NCBI RefSeq assembly: GCF_040536835.1
Contig: NZ_CP159578.1
Location: forward strand, 1,302,001-1,366,000
DNA length: 64,000 bases
Direction of reading: 5' to 3'
From: Salinicola endophyticus
GTDB lineage: Bacteria; Pseudomonadota; Gammaproteobacteria; Pseudomonadales; Halomonadaceae
Position numbers and translations under genes: made by a program. This document shows positions 55,944-64,000 of this stretch, piece by piece. The notes beneath the pieces were generated by a model. It saw only the letters and a list, made by a program, of their open reading frames with translations. It searched no databases and was not told the origin of the DNA. Positions within the stretch are counted from its first letter, which is position 1; the number at the start of each line of letters is the position of its first letter.

Positions 55944-56189
55944 ATGATGATCGTCAATCTCGTCGACGGCGAGGATTTCCGCCAGCGGCTGGTCGCGCTG
56001 GGCATCCATGTGCCCGAAGCCGCCTGCCCGGACACCTGCGCCCGGCTGGCCGCCGGCTGCTACCGTGCCGGACGCGTGCCCGAACTGCCGGCGGCGATCC
56101 GCGAGCTGACCGAGCAGAGCGATATGCTCCTGCCATCGGTGAAAACCGCCATCGATCAGCACCTGCTGCCCGCCTTCGATGGGCACTGA
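55944..56189 (+). CDS. Hypothetical small protein
   Basis: An 81-residue soluble protein (MMIVNLVDGEDFRQRL...) with a good ribosome site (GAGGAGG at 55931-55937). It contains two cysteines close together (PEAACPDTCARLAAGC) that could bind a metal, and a C-terminal amphipathic region. I recognise no family. It lies between the transglutaminase gene and fhuB on the opposite strand. Confidence 0.6.
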   Translation: MMIVNLVDGEDFRQRLVALGIHVPEAACPDTCARLAAGCYRAGRVPELPAAIRELTEQSDMLLPSVKTAIDQHLLPAFDGH

Positions 56190-56256
56190 CGAGAAGCCCG
56201 CCTCCCTCTCCGCGGTGCCCATGTCCCGAGGTATCCGTGCCGGGCACCGCAGCTGC

Positions 56257-58290
56257 TCAAATCTTGCGCAAGCCCCACATAAAGTACATCCCCCCGATCA
56301 GCGCCGCGATCAGCCCCGCCGGTAGCTGGTAGGGGAAGAACAGATTGCGCCCCAGCCAGTCCGCTAGCACCATCACCACGATGCCCAGCAGTCCCGCCCC
56401 GAGCAGTTGGTGGCGGGCCCGATGCAGGCCCATCAGTCGCGCCATGTGCGGTGCCAGCAGGCCGATGAACGAGAGCGGCCCCACCACCAGGGTGGCGGCG
56501 ACGGTGAGCAGCGCCACCAGCGCCAGCAGCAAAAGCCGGCTGCGATCGACATCCACACCCAGCGCCCTGGCGGTGGGGGCGCCGAGCGGGAGTAGCGTCA
56601 GCCAGCGGCCCAGCGGCAGGGTGAGCGCGAACAGCACCAGTGCCACGACGGCGATCACCCCCGCCGAGGTGAGGCTGGCGTAGTAGGTCGAACCGCCCAG
56701 CCACGCCAGCAGCTGCTGGGCCCGCGGGTCGTTGCTCGACAGCACGATGGCGCGCAGGGCGTCCAGCAGGGCGGTGATCGCGATCCCGGTCAGCAGCAGC
56801 CGCTCCGGCACGAAGCCGCTGCGGCGGTTGCACGCCACCAGCACCAGCAGCGCGGCCACGGCGCCGGCAAAGCCGGTGATCCCGCCGCTCAGCGGCGCGA
56901 TCCCCAGCGGCAGCAGCATCAGTGCGATGACCCCGATGGCCACCCCGGCGCTGATCCCCAGCACCTCCGGGCTCGCCATGGGGTTGCCGGTCATGCGCTG
57001 CAGCAGGGTGCCGGCGGCGGCCAGCAGCAGCCCAGCGGCGGCGGCGGTGACGACCCGTGGCAGGCGCCAGTCGATCACCAGATCGAGCTGGCCCCAGCTC
57101 GCCCAGGCCGGATGGGCGCCGTGGGCATCGAGGCGGAAGCCGAAGCCCAGTGCCACCACCACGGCGAGGAGCGCCAGCGCGCCCAGTAGCCACAGCCGGC
57201 GGTGCGGGTCGGCGCGTCGCGGCAGGACCAGCCCGGCGCTCGGCTGGGGACGGGTGCCGGCGAGCTTGAGGCGGGGCAGCAGCCACAGCAGCAGCGGCGC
57301 GCCGAGGGCCGCGGTCATCGCTCCGGTGGGCAGCATCGAGGCGGTCAACGGCGAGAGTTGCTGCACCACCAGGTCGGTCAGCAGCAGCAGCAGGGCGCCG
57401 ATCGCCATCGACCAGCCCAACCGCTGGCCCAGGGTCCGCGCGCCGGCCAGGCGCGCGATGGCCGGCGCGGCGAGCCCGACGAAGCCGATCAAGCCGACCG
57501 CACTGACCACGCAGGCGGTGATGAAGATACCCAGCCCGAGCCCGGCGATACGCAGGTTGCGCATTGAGATACCCAGGCTCTTGGCGCCTTCTTCTTCGAG
57601 ATCGAGCAGCGCCAGCGGGCGCAGCAGAATACACGCCAGCCCCAGCGTGACGAGCAGGCGCGCGAGCAGGAAGCGGGTGTCCTCCCAGTTGTTCTGGGAC
57701 AGCGATCCCGAGCCCCAGATGAACAGCCCGGCGAGACTCTCCTGATGGAACAGCAGCAGTGCGCTGTTGAGAGCACTGATATAGAGACTCACCACCATGC
57801 CGGAGAGCACCACCACCATCGGCGCCAGCCGCCGGCGCCAGGAGAGCGCCAGTACCACCAGGGTGGCCAGCACCCCGCCGCCCAGCGCGATCCACTCACG
57901 TCCCGCCAGCAGCCAGCTCGGCCCCCACAGGGTGGCGATCACCAGCGCCAGCTGGGCGCCGCTGGTCACCCCCAGGGTGGCCGGCGAGGCGAGCGGATTG
58001 CGCAGCACCTGCTGCATCAGGCAGCCGGCCAGCGCCAGCCCGGCTCCGCCCAGCAGCGCCACGCACAGCCGCGGCAGAAAGGTGTAGTGGAGCACCACCT
58101 CGCGAATACTCCCGTCGTCGGGGGCGACCGCCGCCTGCCACCAGTGGCCGGCGAGATCCCCGAACTGTGACGCCAGAGTGAGATAGCCGAGCACGGCGGC
58201 GAGCACGCCCATGGCTGCCACCAGTCCCAGCGGGGAGTGACGCAGCGGCGAGGGGCGCAGGGCCGAGCCTGGCAAGGGATGTGTGCTCAT
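56257..58290 (-). CDS. fhuB: Fe(III)-hydroxamate siderophore ABC transporter permease FhuB (fused double permease)
   Basis: The 677-residue protein contains two BtuC-like permease halves of about 330 residues each with some 18-20 membrane segments, as in E. coli FhuB. Conserved loops occur in both halves (LRNPLASPATLGVTSGAQLAL and TGNPMASPEVLGISAGVAIGV; GLIGFVGLAAPAIARL and FIGLLAPHMARLMG), the EAA-type ATPase contacts. It starts inside the end of the fhuD gene. No fhuC ATPase follows it. Confidence 0.94.
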   Translation of the reverse strand: MSTHPLPGSALRPSPLRHSPLGLVAAMGVLAAVLGYLTLASQFGDLAGHWWQAAVAPDDGSIREVVLHYTFLPRLCVALLGGAGLALAGCLMQQVLRNPLASPATLGVTSGAQLALVIATLWGPSWLLAGREWIALGGGVLATLVVLALSWRRRLAPMVVVLSGMVVSLYISALNSALLLFHQESLAGLFIWGSGSLSQNNWEDTRFLLARLLVTLGLACILLRPLALLDLEEEGAKSLGISMRNLRIAGLGLGIFITACVVSAVGLIGFVGLAAPAIARLAGARTLGQRLGWSMAIGALLLLLTDLVVQQLSPLTASMLPTGAMTAALGAPLLLWLLPRLKLAGTRPQPSAGLVLPRRADPHRRLWLLGALALLAVVVALGFGFRLDAHGAHPAWASWGQLDLVIDWRLPRVVTAAAAGLLLAAAGTLLQRMTGNPMASPEVLGISAGVAIGVIALMLLPLGIAPLSGGITGFAGAVAALLVLVACNRRSGFVPERLLLTGIAITALLDALRAIVLSSNDPRAQQLLAWLGGSTYYASLTSAGVIAVVALVLFALTLPLGRWLTLLPLGAPTARALGVDVDRSRLLLLALVALLTVAATLVVGPLSFIGLLAPHMARLMGLHRARHQLLGAGLLGIVVMVLADWLGRNLFFPYQLPAGLIAALIGGMYFMWGLRKI

Positions 58291-59183
58291 GGCTGTGCCG
58301 CCGCTGCGGGCTGCAGCGCTGCCACCAGCTCACTCGCCAGGCGCGACAGCGAGGGCAGACCGCCGAAGGTCCACACCGGCTCGATCTCGCTGACGCGGCC
58401 GGCGCGCACCGCGGGCAACAGCTGCCAGACCCGGTTGTCGGCGAGTTCGGCGGCGACGTTGCGTGGGTAGGGTTTGATCACCACGATGCGCGCCTCGGGA
58501 TGCTCGGCCAGGCGGGTGATCGGCACGCTGGCGAAGCCCCAGCCGTTGGTCGGCCCCTGCCAGGCGTTGGTGAGCGGGGTGCGCTCGAACAGCGTGCCGA
58601 CCATGTTGCCGGCGCCGAAGACGCGCACGTGCTGGGCATCGGCGAACTGCACCACGTAGACCGGCCGGATGCTGTCGGCGAGCGCCTTCGCGGCCGACGC
58701 GAGCTCGAGCTCGGTGCGTGCGATCAACGCCTCGGCTGCCGCCTCCCGGCCCACCAGCTCGCCGATACGGCGGGTCATGGCGCAGGTGCCGGCGAAGTAG
58801 TCCTTGCCGGTATAGAAATTGTCCACGATCTCCACCGGCATCAGCCGTGTGAGGCGCTGATCGTCGCGTACGAACAGGGCGCTGGTCAGCAGCAGGTCCG
58901 GCGGGCGCTGGGCCAGCAGTTCGAGGTTGGGCTGGTTGCGCAGGCCCATATCGATGGTCTCCGCCGGTATCGCCGGCGCGCTGACCCACTTGCGGTAGTT
59001 GGCGATGTCCGCCACCGCGTAGGGGGCGACGCCGAGGGCGATCAGCGTCTCGGCGGAGGACCAGTTGGCGGCGGCGATGCGCGGCGTGGCGGCGGCCTGA
59101 GCGGCTGCCGTCAGCAGCCACACGCCCACCAGCAGCGCGATTCGGGTGACGACGGCTGGGCGTGAAGGGCGAACTCGCGGCAA
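58287..59183 (-). CDS. fhuD: Siderophore-binding periplasmic protein FhuD-like
   Basis: I place the start at TTG 59183: AGGA lies 9 bases upstream and a signal peptide (IALLVGVWLLTAAAQA) follows. The longer frame to 59303 would start inside the Fur box. The mature protein (about 270 residues) has AANWSSAETLIALGVAPYAVADI, LLAQRPPDLLLTSALF and RLAEHPEARIVVIKPYPRN, the two-lobe FhuD/FecB fold. It delivers the ferri-siderophore to FhuB. Its stop overlaps the fhuB start. Confidence 0.85.
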   Translation of the reverse strand: MPRVRPSRPAVVTRIALLVGVWLLTAAAQAAATPRIAAANWSSAETLIALGVAPYAVADIANYRKWVSAPAIPAETIDMGLRNQPNLELLAQRPPDLLLTSALFVRDDQRLTRLMPVEIVDNFYTGKDYFAGTCAMTRRIGELVGREAAAEALIARTELELASAAKALADSIRPVYVVQFADAQHVRVFGAGNMVGTLFERTPLTNAWQGPTNGWGFASVPITRLAEHPEARIVVIKPYPRNVAAELADNRVWQLLPAVRAGRVSEIEPVWTFGGLPSLSRLASELVAALQPAAAAQP

Positions 59184-59284
59184 CGTGACGGTTCCTGACA
59201 GCGGGATTCGAGCGCGGATGCCCGGCCTGGCGTGTCGGCATGGGCGGTTGAGGGGCCGTCTGCCGAGGCCGGCGACCGCGAATG

Positions 59285-59313
59285 ATGGTAGATCGAATGA
59301 CAATCGTTATCAA
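59285..59313 (-). promoter_or_regulatory. fhuD-fhuB promoter with Fur box in the spacer
   Basis: On the minus strand TTGATA (-35, 59313-59308) and TACCAT (-10, 59290-59285) are 17 bases apart. The intervening sequence forms a Fur box on the plus strand (59293-59311, AATGACAATCGTTATC, 14 of 16 core positions of the consensus). Iron-replete Fur would block the promoter directly. Confidence 0.75.
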
Positions 59314-59455
59314 TCGTCACACAAGAGATTGATGTGAGTACATCTAAGAAGCATTCGCATTTTCATCCAGCGTAAAGCGGTCTAGAATAGCCCGACGTGA
59401 CGTATACGTTCGATTCAGGCGCTCGACGAGCCAGGCGCCAAACCATTACGAACCA

Positions 59456-59507
59456 TTCGTCACAACAATTCGTCACAACGATTCATCAAAACTATTCATT
59501 AGAACAA
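59456..59507 (+). repeat. Four 13-bp tandem repeats before the TonB receptor gene
   Basis: Units TTCGTCACAACAA, TTCGTCACAACGA, TTCATCAAAACTA and TTCATTAGAACAA run from 59456 to 59507, ending 12 bases before the ATG at 59520. They lie in the 5' leader after a possible -10 (TAGAAT, 59383-59388). Confidence 0.8.
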
Positions 59508-59519
59508 TGGGTCTAGACC

Positions 59520-61688
59520 ATGTCATCAGGGAACTCTCCTTCGGCGAGCCGGCTTCAGGCTCGTCACGTGCTGACGATCGTTGCCATGGGGAGTGCACCC
59601 CTGGTGACACCGGCCTGGGCGCAGAGCGCAACGGATGGGCCCTCGCTGGACACCGTGACCGTCACCGGCACGGTGCCGACCTATGGCGATACCCCGCCGC
59701 CGGCCTTTGCCGGTGGCCAGATCGCCGCGGGTGGTCGTGTCGGCCTGCTGGGTGAAAAGGATGCGATGGACATCCCCTTCAGCGTCACCAGCTACACCAG
59801 CGAATTGATCGAGAATCAGCAGTCGCAAACCCTGGGCGATACGCTGCAGAACGATGCTTCCGTCAGCGTAGGTCAGGGGTACGGCATCTACGGCGAAGCC
59901 TTCAAGATTCGCGGCTTCAACCTGACCGGCGACGACGTGGCGTACGGCGGGCTCTACGGCGTGCTCCCGCGCCAGCTCATCAACACCGATATTGCCGAGC
60001 GTATCGAAGTCTTCAAGGGGGCCAGCGCCTTCACCTCGGGTATTCCCATCGGGGGGAATGGTGGCATCGGCGGCACCGTCAACATCGAGCCCAAGCACGC
60101 CGGTGATGAGCCGATGCTCAAGCTCTCCAGCGGCTATCGCTCCGACAGCTATGGTGAAGTGGGGGTCGATGCGAGCCGGCGCTTCGGTGATCAGAAGCAG
60201 TGGGGCGCGCGGGTCAGCGCTGTGCGTGGCCGCGGCGATACCGCCATCGATGACGAGAGTCAGCGTGACACCTCGGTGGTGGTCGGCCTCGACTATCGCG
60301 GCGAACGCGGACGTGTGCTGTTCGATGTCGGTCATCAGAAATCGACGCTGGAGGGCGCGCGCTCCAGCCTCTACACCGGGGCAGCGACGACAGTCCCCAC
60401 CGTGCCGGATGCCAGCTCGAACTACACGCCCGCCTTCGGTGGCTCCGCACTCGAGACCCATTTCGGCATGGTGCGTGGAGAGTACGACCTGAACGACGAC
60501 TGGACCGCCTTTGCCGCGGTCGGCGGGAACCGCACCATCGAGAATATCGTCTCGGCCAATCCGAGACTGACCGATGACAACGGCAATGCCAGCGTCAACG
60601 ATTTCGAGACCGGTAACCACATCGATAACTTCGCCAGTCAGGCGGGTGTGCGCGGTTATGTCCTGACTGGCCCGGTGAGCCACGATGTGACTCTTGGCTA
60701 CTCCAGTGCCTACCGCAAGTTCGATACCGACTGGAGCTTTCTGGCGGCGGGCACCACCAATATCTACGATCCGCAGGATCTGTCGCGGCCGCAAGGCGAT
60801 CCCTCTGTCGGTGGCAGCGTGACGCGGACGCGGTCTCAGGGTGTCACCCTGAGCGATACGCTGGGGTTCGTGAATGATCGCGTCTTACTGACCTTGGGGG
60901 CACGCTACCAGGAGCTGGAGGTCGACGAGCGCCCCAACGCCGGTGGTAACAACCGTTATGCCGACCGCCGAGTCACGCCCGCGGTGGGCGTCGTGTTCAA
61001 GGCGACTTCCAACGTGTCGCTCTACGCCAACTACGTCGAGGCCCTGCAGGATGGTGGCACCGTCAGCGATACCGCGGCCTCGAACTATGGCGAGTACCTG
61101 GGCATCGCCCACGCCAAGCAGTATGAAGTGGGCAGCAAGTTCGATTATGGCAACATCGGCGGCGGTATCAGCCTGTTTCAGATCGAGCTACCGACGGCAG
61201 CGGTCGTCGACGGTGTCGGCAGTCTGGACAACGAGCAGCGCAATCGTGGCCTCGAGCTCAGCCTTTACGGCGAACCCCTCGAGGGCCTGCGTCTGTTCAG
61301 CAGCGCGACCTGGATCGATGCCGAGCTGACCAAGACCCAGGATGGCACCGAGGGCAACCATGCGACCGGCGTGCCCGAGTACCGCGTCGTGCTGGGCACA
61401 GAGTGGGATATCCCGCATGTCGATCGCCTCACCGCGACAGGTCGTGTCATTCACACCGGGACGCAGTACGCCGATGCCAGCAACGATCTCGAACTGGACC
61501 CGTGGACGCGGCTGGACCTGGGCGTGCGCTACACCACGCCGATCGGTGGTGCCGATTGGGTGTGGCGTGCCGGTATCGACAACGTCACCGACGAGGACTA
61601 CTGGGCGGGTGCATCCACGGCCTTTGCCGGCTACCTGATTCAGGGCGAGCCGCGGACTTTGAAGCTGTCGGCAACGGTGGAGTTCTAG
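59520..61688 (+). CDS. TonB-dependent siderophore receptor
   Basis: The 722-residue outer-membrane receptor has a signal peptide (about residues 1-34, PAWA-Q). A TonB box-like LDTVTVTG follows, then the plug domain (about 60-200: DIPFSVTSYTSELIEN, YGEAFKIRGFNL, IAERIEVFKGASAFTSG, GGIGGTVNIEPK). A 22-strand barrel ends in the C-terminal LSATVEF with terminal Phe. Divergent from fhuDB, and under iron control by the Fur box, so a hydroxamate ferri-siderophore is the likely ligand; the identity of the siderophore is not visible. Confidence 0.93.
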   Translation: MSSGNSPSASRLQARHVLTIVAMGSAPLVTPAWAQSATDGPSLDTVTVTGTVPTYGDTPPPAFAGGQIAAGGRVGLLGEKDAMDIPFSVTSYTSELIENQQSQTLGDTLQNDASVSVGQGYGIYGEAFKIRGFNLTGDDVAYGGLYGVLPRQLINTDIAERIEVFKGASAFTSGIPIGGNGGIGGTVNIEPKHAGDEPMLKLSSGYRSDSYGEVGVDASRRFGDQKQWGARVSAVRGRGDTAIDDESQRDTSVVVGLDYRGERGRVLFDVGHQKSTLEGARSSLYTGAATTVPTVPDASSNYTPAFGGSALETHFGMVRGEYDLNDDWTAFAAVGGNRTIENIVSANPRLTDDNGNASVNDFETGNHIDNFASQAGVRGYVLTGPVSHDVTLGYSSAYRKFDTDWSFLAAGTTNIYDPQDLSRPQGDPSVGGSVTRTRSQGVTLSDTLGFVNDRVLLTLGARYQELEVDERPNAGGNNRYADRRVTPAVGVVFKATSNVSLYANYVEALQDGGTVSDTAASNYGEYLGIAHAKQYEVGSKFDYGNIGGGISLFQIELPTAAVVDGVGSLDNEQRNRGLELSLYGEPLEGLRLFSSATWIDAELTKTQDGTEGNHATGVPEYRVVLGTEWDIPHVDRLTATGRVIHTGTQYADASNDLELDPWTRLDLGVRYTTPIGGADWVWRAGIDNVTDEDYWAGASTAFAGYLIQGEPRTLKLSATVEF

Positions 61689-61713
61689 CCCGCGGATAGC
61701 ATGACCATCAATG

Positions 61714-61744
61714 AAAAGGCGCCTCTCTTGGGAGGCGCCTTTTT
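61714..61744 (+). terminator. Intrinsic terminator of the receptor gene
   Basis: AAAAGGCGCCTC/GAGGCGCCTTTT, a perfect 12-bp stem with a 6-base loop and T-tract, 26 bases after the stop. It also faces the 3' end of gbcA on the other strand. Confidence 0.9.
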
Positions 61745-61789
61745 CATGGGCGACCCTGGCGTCAGTGAGTCGCACTGAGCGCCATGGCG

Positions 61790-63079
61790 TTACTGCGAAG
61801 CCACCTGCAGCGGGGCAGAGGTTTGGACGCCGAGATTCTCGCGCATGGTTTCGCTGTACCAGTTGACGAAGTCGATGACACCGAACTCGTAGGTCTGCGA
61901 GTAGGGGCCGGGCTGATAGGCCAGCGAGTTGATGCCGAGCTGGTTCTCTTCCGCCAGGCGGCGATCCTGCTCGTTGGTGGCATCCCACACCTGGCGCAGG
62001 CGCGCCGGGTCGTAGTCGACACCTTCCACGGCATCCTTGTGCACCAGCCACTTGGTGGTGACCAGGGTTTCCTGCGGGCCCAGCGGCAGAACGCGGAAGA
62101 CCACTGCGTGGTCACCCATGAAGTGGTTCCACGAATTGGGTAGGTGCAGGATGCGCAGCGAGCCCATGTCGGCGTTGGGGATGTTGCCCATCAGCTTGTT
62201 GCAGCCGGGCTTGCCATCCAGGGTCATCGAAACGATGCCGTCGAGCAGCGGGGTGCGCGTCAGGCGGTTGCGCTTGCCGAAGCGCGCCAGCTGCCAGGGC
62301 ACCTCGCAGGCGGTCCAGTCGGCCTGCTTGCGCGCGACCAGATCACGGTACTCGCCGGTGGAGCGCGGGTCGTCGGTGTCGTCGAACTCGATCAGCGAGT
62401 TGAGCAGCTCCGGGTGCGAACCGCTGCAGTGGTAGCACTCGCGATTGTTCTCGATCACCAGCTTCCAGTTGCAGCGCTCGACGATGTTGGACTCCACCGC
62501 GACCTTGACGTTGTCCATGTCATAGGGTGAGAGGTAGTGCTCGAGCGAGACCAGGAAGTCGTCGATCGGCTCGGGGTTCTCGCTCAGGTTGATGAACACG
62601 AAACCGCCGGCGCTCTTCACCGCCACCGGCTTGAGGCCGAAAGCGCTCATGTCGAAGTCGTCGCCCATGTCGCTGCCGGCGAACAGCAGGCGGCCGTCGA
62701 GTTCGTAGGTCCACTGATGGTAGGGGCAGACCAGCTTGGCCACCTTGCCCTTGTCCTTGAGACACAGGCGCGAGCCGCGGTGACGGCAGACGTTGTGGAA
62801 GGCGTGAATCTTGTTCTCGGCGCCGCGCAGAATGATGATCGAGTTGCTGCCCACTTCGAGCTTGAAGTAGTTGCCCTTGGCGGGAATCTCGCAGCTCATG
62901 CCCGCGAACAGCCACTGCTTCTCGAAGATCTCCTCCATATCGACCTGGAACAGGCGCGGGTCGTTGTAGAAGGGTTGGGGCAGTGAATAGGTCGGGTTAC
63001 GCTGTTCCAGCATATCCGCCACGGCCTTGCGGGTCGCGCTGAGAGTGTCATCCAGGCTGTCGCGTGGAAGTGGTGACAT
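61790..63079 (-). CDS. gbcA: Glycine betaine monooxygenase oxygenase subunit GbcA
   Basis: GbcA is the Rieske non-haem iron oxygenase that removes a methyl group from glycine betaine, giving dimethylglycine and formaldehyde. ATG 63079 follows GAGGA. The 429-residue protein has the Rieske motif C98-x-H100...C118-xx-H121 (CRHRGSRLC, KLVCPYH) and the mononuclear iron site in NNRECYHCSGSHPELL (H217, H222). The linking Asp for electron transfer lies just before it. The divergent gbcB gene provides the reductase. Confidence 0.95.
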   Translation of the reverse strand: MSPLPRDSLDDTLSATRKAVADMLEQRNPTYSLPQPFYNDPRLFQVDMEEIFEKQWLFAGMSCEIPAKGNYFKLEVGSNSIIILRGAENKIHAFHNVCRHRGSRLCLKDKGKVAKLVCPYHQWTYELDGRLLFAGSDMGDDFDMSAFGLKPVAVKSAGGFVFINLSENPEPIDDFLVSLEHYLSPYDMDNVKVAVESNIVERCNWKLVIENNRECYHCSGSHPELLNSLIEFDDTDDPRSTGEYRDLVARKQADWTACEVPWQLARFGKRNRLTRTPLLDGIVSMTLDGKPGCNKLMGNIPNADMGSLRILHLPNSWNHFMGDHAVVFRVLPLGPQETLVTTKWLVHKDAVEGVDYDPARLRQVWDATNEQDRRLAEENQLGINSLAYQPGPYSQTYEFGVIDFVNWYSETMRENLGVQTSAPLQVASQ

Positions 63080-63437
63080 GGTCGCATCCTCATCAAACAA
63101 TATATTGTGGGTCTTTCCCGAGCCCATCGGCGGGATCGACCTGGGTGTGGCGGCGCGTGGCTAGGCTGTAGCGATTCGATCCGTTCGGCGGAGTGTCGCT
63201 CAGGCGATAGCTTGGAAGTTGTCCAGCCGCGACATTCGTCGATACCAGGGCGACCGGTGGCGTTTTCCCCGGGGCGCGACGCGGCGGCCAAATCGACGAA
63301 AGAGTGCCCGGGTTGGGGGTGGCTGGCATGCCCGTGTCGTTGACGGGAAAGTCGTACCCGGCCTGCGTGCTCAGAATCCGGCCATAAGGTAACCCACCGG
63401 AAGTGGGCGCTGTGGCCGCTTCCCCTGATCGAGTGCC
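63080..63437. other. Divergent promoter region of gbcA and gbcB
   Basis: No gene seen. A perfect 9-bp inverted repeat, TTCGTCGAT (63235-63243) and ATCGACGAA (63292-63300), separated by 48 bases, lies midway and could be a regulator site. GbdR is expected to act here. Confidence 0.5.
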
Positions 63438-64000
63438 ATGACGATGCAATTTTTCAATCCGGTCACAACTCAGACCTGGACCAACGGCCGCCACCAGGTG
63501 CGCTGCGTCAAAGTCATCCAAGAGACTTGGAACGTCAAGACTTTCTGTTTCATGGCCGATCAGCCGGTGATGTTCTTCTTCAAGCCGGGTCAGTTCGTCA
63601 CCCTGGAGCTTGAAATCGCGGGCAAGCCGGTGATGCGCTCCTACACCATCTCGAGCTCGCCCTCGATCCCCTACAGCTTCTCGATCACGGTCAAGCGCTT
63701 GCCGGGCGGCCAGGTCTCCAACTGGCTGCATGACAACCTCGGCGCCGGCGACGAGATGGTCGTGCACGGTCCGGTGGGCGACTTCAACGTCATCGACCAC
63801 CCGGCGGAGAAAGTGCTGATGCTCTCCGGCGGGGTCGGCATCACCCCGCTGATGTCGATGACCCGCTGGTTCTTCGATACCAATGCCGCGGTAGATCTGG
63901 AGTTCGTGCACTGCTCGCAGGCACCCAACGACATCATCTATCACCGCGAGCTGGTGCACATGTTCTCGCGGCTGCCGGAGTTCCGCCTGCATATCGTGTG
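63438..64000 (+). CDS. gbcB: Glycine betaine monooxygenase reductase subunit GbcB, partial
   Basis: The gene starts MTMQFFNPVTTQTW at 63438 (an ATG 6 bases later is also possible) and is cut by the right edge. The visible 188 residues hold the FAD-binding block RSYTISSSPS and the NAD-binding start LSGGVGITPLMSM of ferredoxin-NADP reductase-type proteins; the C-terminal [2Fe-2S] domain would follow. It supplies electrons to GbcA and is divergent from it, sharing the 357-base control region. Confidence 0.92.
   Translation, partial: MTMQFFNPVTTQTWTNGRHQVRCVKVIQETWNVKTFCFMADQPVMFFFKPGQFVTLELEIAGKPVMRSYTISSSPSIPYSFSITVKRLPGGQVSNWLHDNLGAGDEMVVHGPVGDFNVIDHPAEKVLMLSGGVGITPLMSMTRWFFDTNAAVDLEFVHCSQAPNDIIYHRELVHMFSRLPEFRLHIV

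Noticed and set aside
59183..59303. Longer FhuD start at 59303
   Set aside because: It is a TTG codon inside the Fur box and upstream of the predicted transcript start.

Overview
The window is GC-rich bacterial chromosome, most like the Halomonadaceae (Halomonas/Salinicola group of halophilic Gammaproteobacteria). Pointers are lipid A hydroxylase LpxO, monomeric NADP-isocitrate dehydrogenase, the GbdR/DgcAB/GbcAB glycine betaine degradation set, EfeUOB and FhuBD iron uptake, and a dispersed intergenic palindrome family. The genus call is inference; no rRNA is present.

Layout. 1-2.4 kb: lpxO (cut by the left edge), an EntD-like phosphopantetheinyl transferase, a secreted YceI-like protein and tRNA-Ile(CAU). 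2.4-11.6 kb: a defence island on the minus strand with HsdR, an unknown coiled-coil membrane protein, HsdM, HsdS, a truncated Abi-like ORF and a PD-(D/E)XK nuclease. 11.6-19.1 kb: an aromatic-sensing sigma-54 activator, divergent from a cupin dioxygenase, SDR, zinc alcohol dehydrogenase, MFS transporter and OprB-type porin operon that carries a near-consensus -24/-12 promoter. 19.1-22.1 kb: tryptophan to anthranilate (kynU, formamidase, kynA). 22.1-23.2 kb: a non-coding kilobase with several minus-strand terminators and a 74-bp tandem repeat. 23.2-33 kb: housekeeping genes (YbiI-like zinc finger, universal stress protein, two L,D-transpeptidases, CstA, icd, lactonase, topoisomerase IB). 33.2-36.7 kb: a D-amino-acid or hydantoin-like module (racemase, permease, D-amino acid dehydrogenase). 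38-43 kb: the efe iron uptake operon with two EfeO-type proteins. 43.3-55 kb and 61.8-64 kb: glycine betaine catabolism (gbdR; dipeptidase, DUF5943, dgcA, dgcB, etfA, etfB; gbcA and gbcB divergent), interrupted by azlCD with its XRE-cupin regulator, a transglutaminase-like protease and a fhuBD/TonB-receptor locus under a Fur box.

The genes fit a halophile that imports and degrades compatible solutes: GbcAB demethylates glycine betaine to dimethylglycine, and DgcAB with its ETF pair demethylates that to sarcosine. Iron for the Rieske and Fe-S enzymes could come from the efe and fhu loci.

The least explained content is non-coding. Three copies of a roughly 150-bp palindrome (family 1) each begin at the TAG stop codon of the preceding gene. 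Two copies of a second element (family 2) share its core. A third motif occurs both as the 74-bp tandem repeat and nested inside one family 1 copy. In all three families the stem arms change in compensatory fashion between copies, which points to selection on structure.
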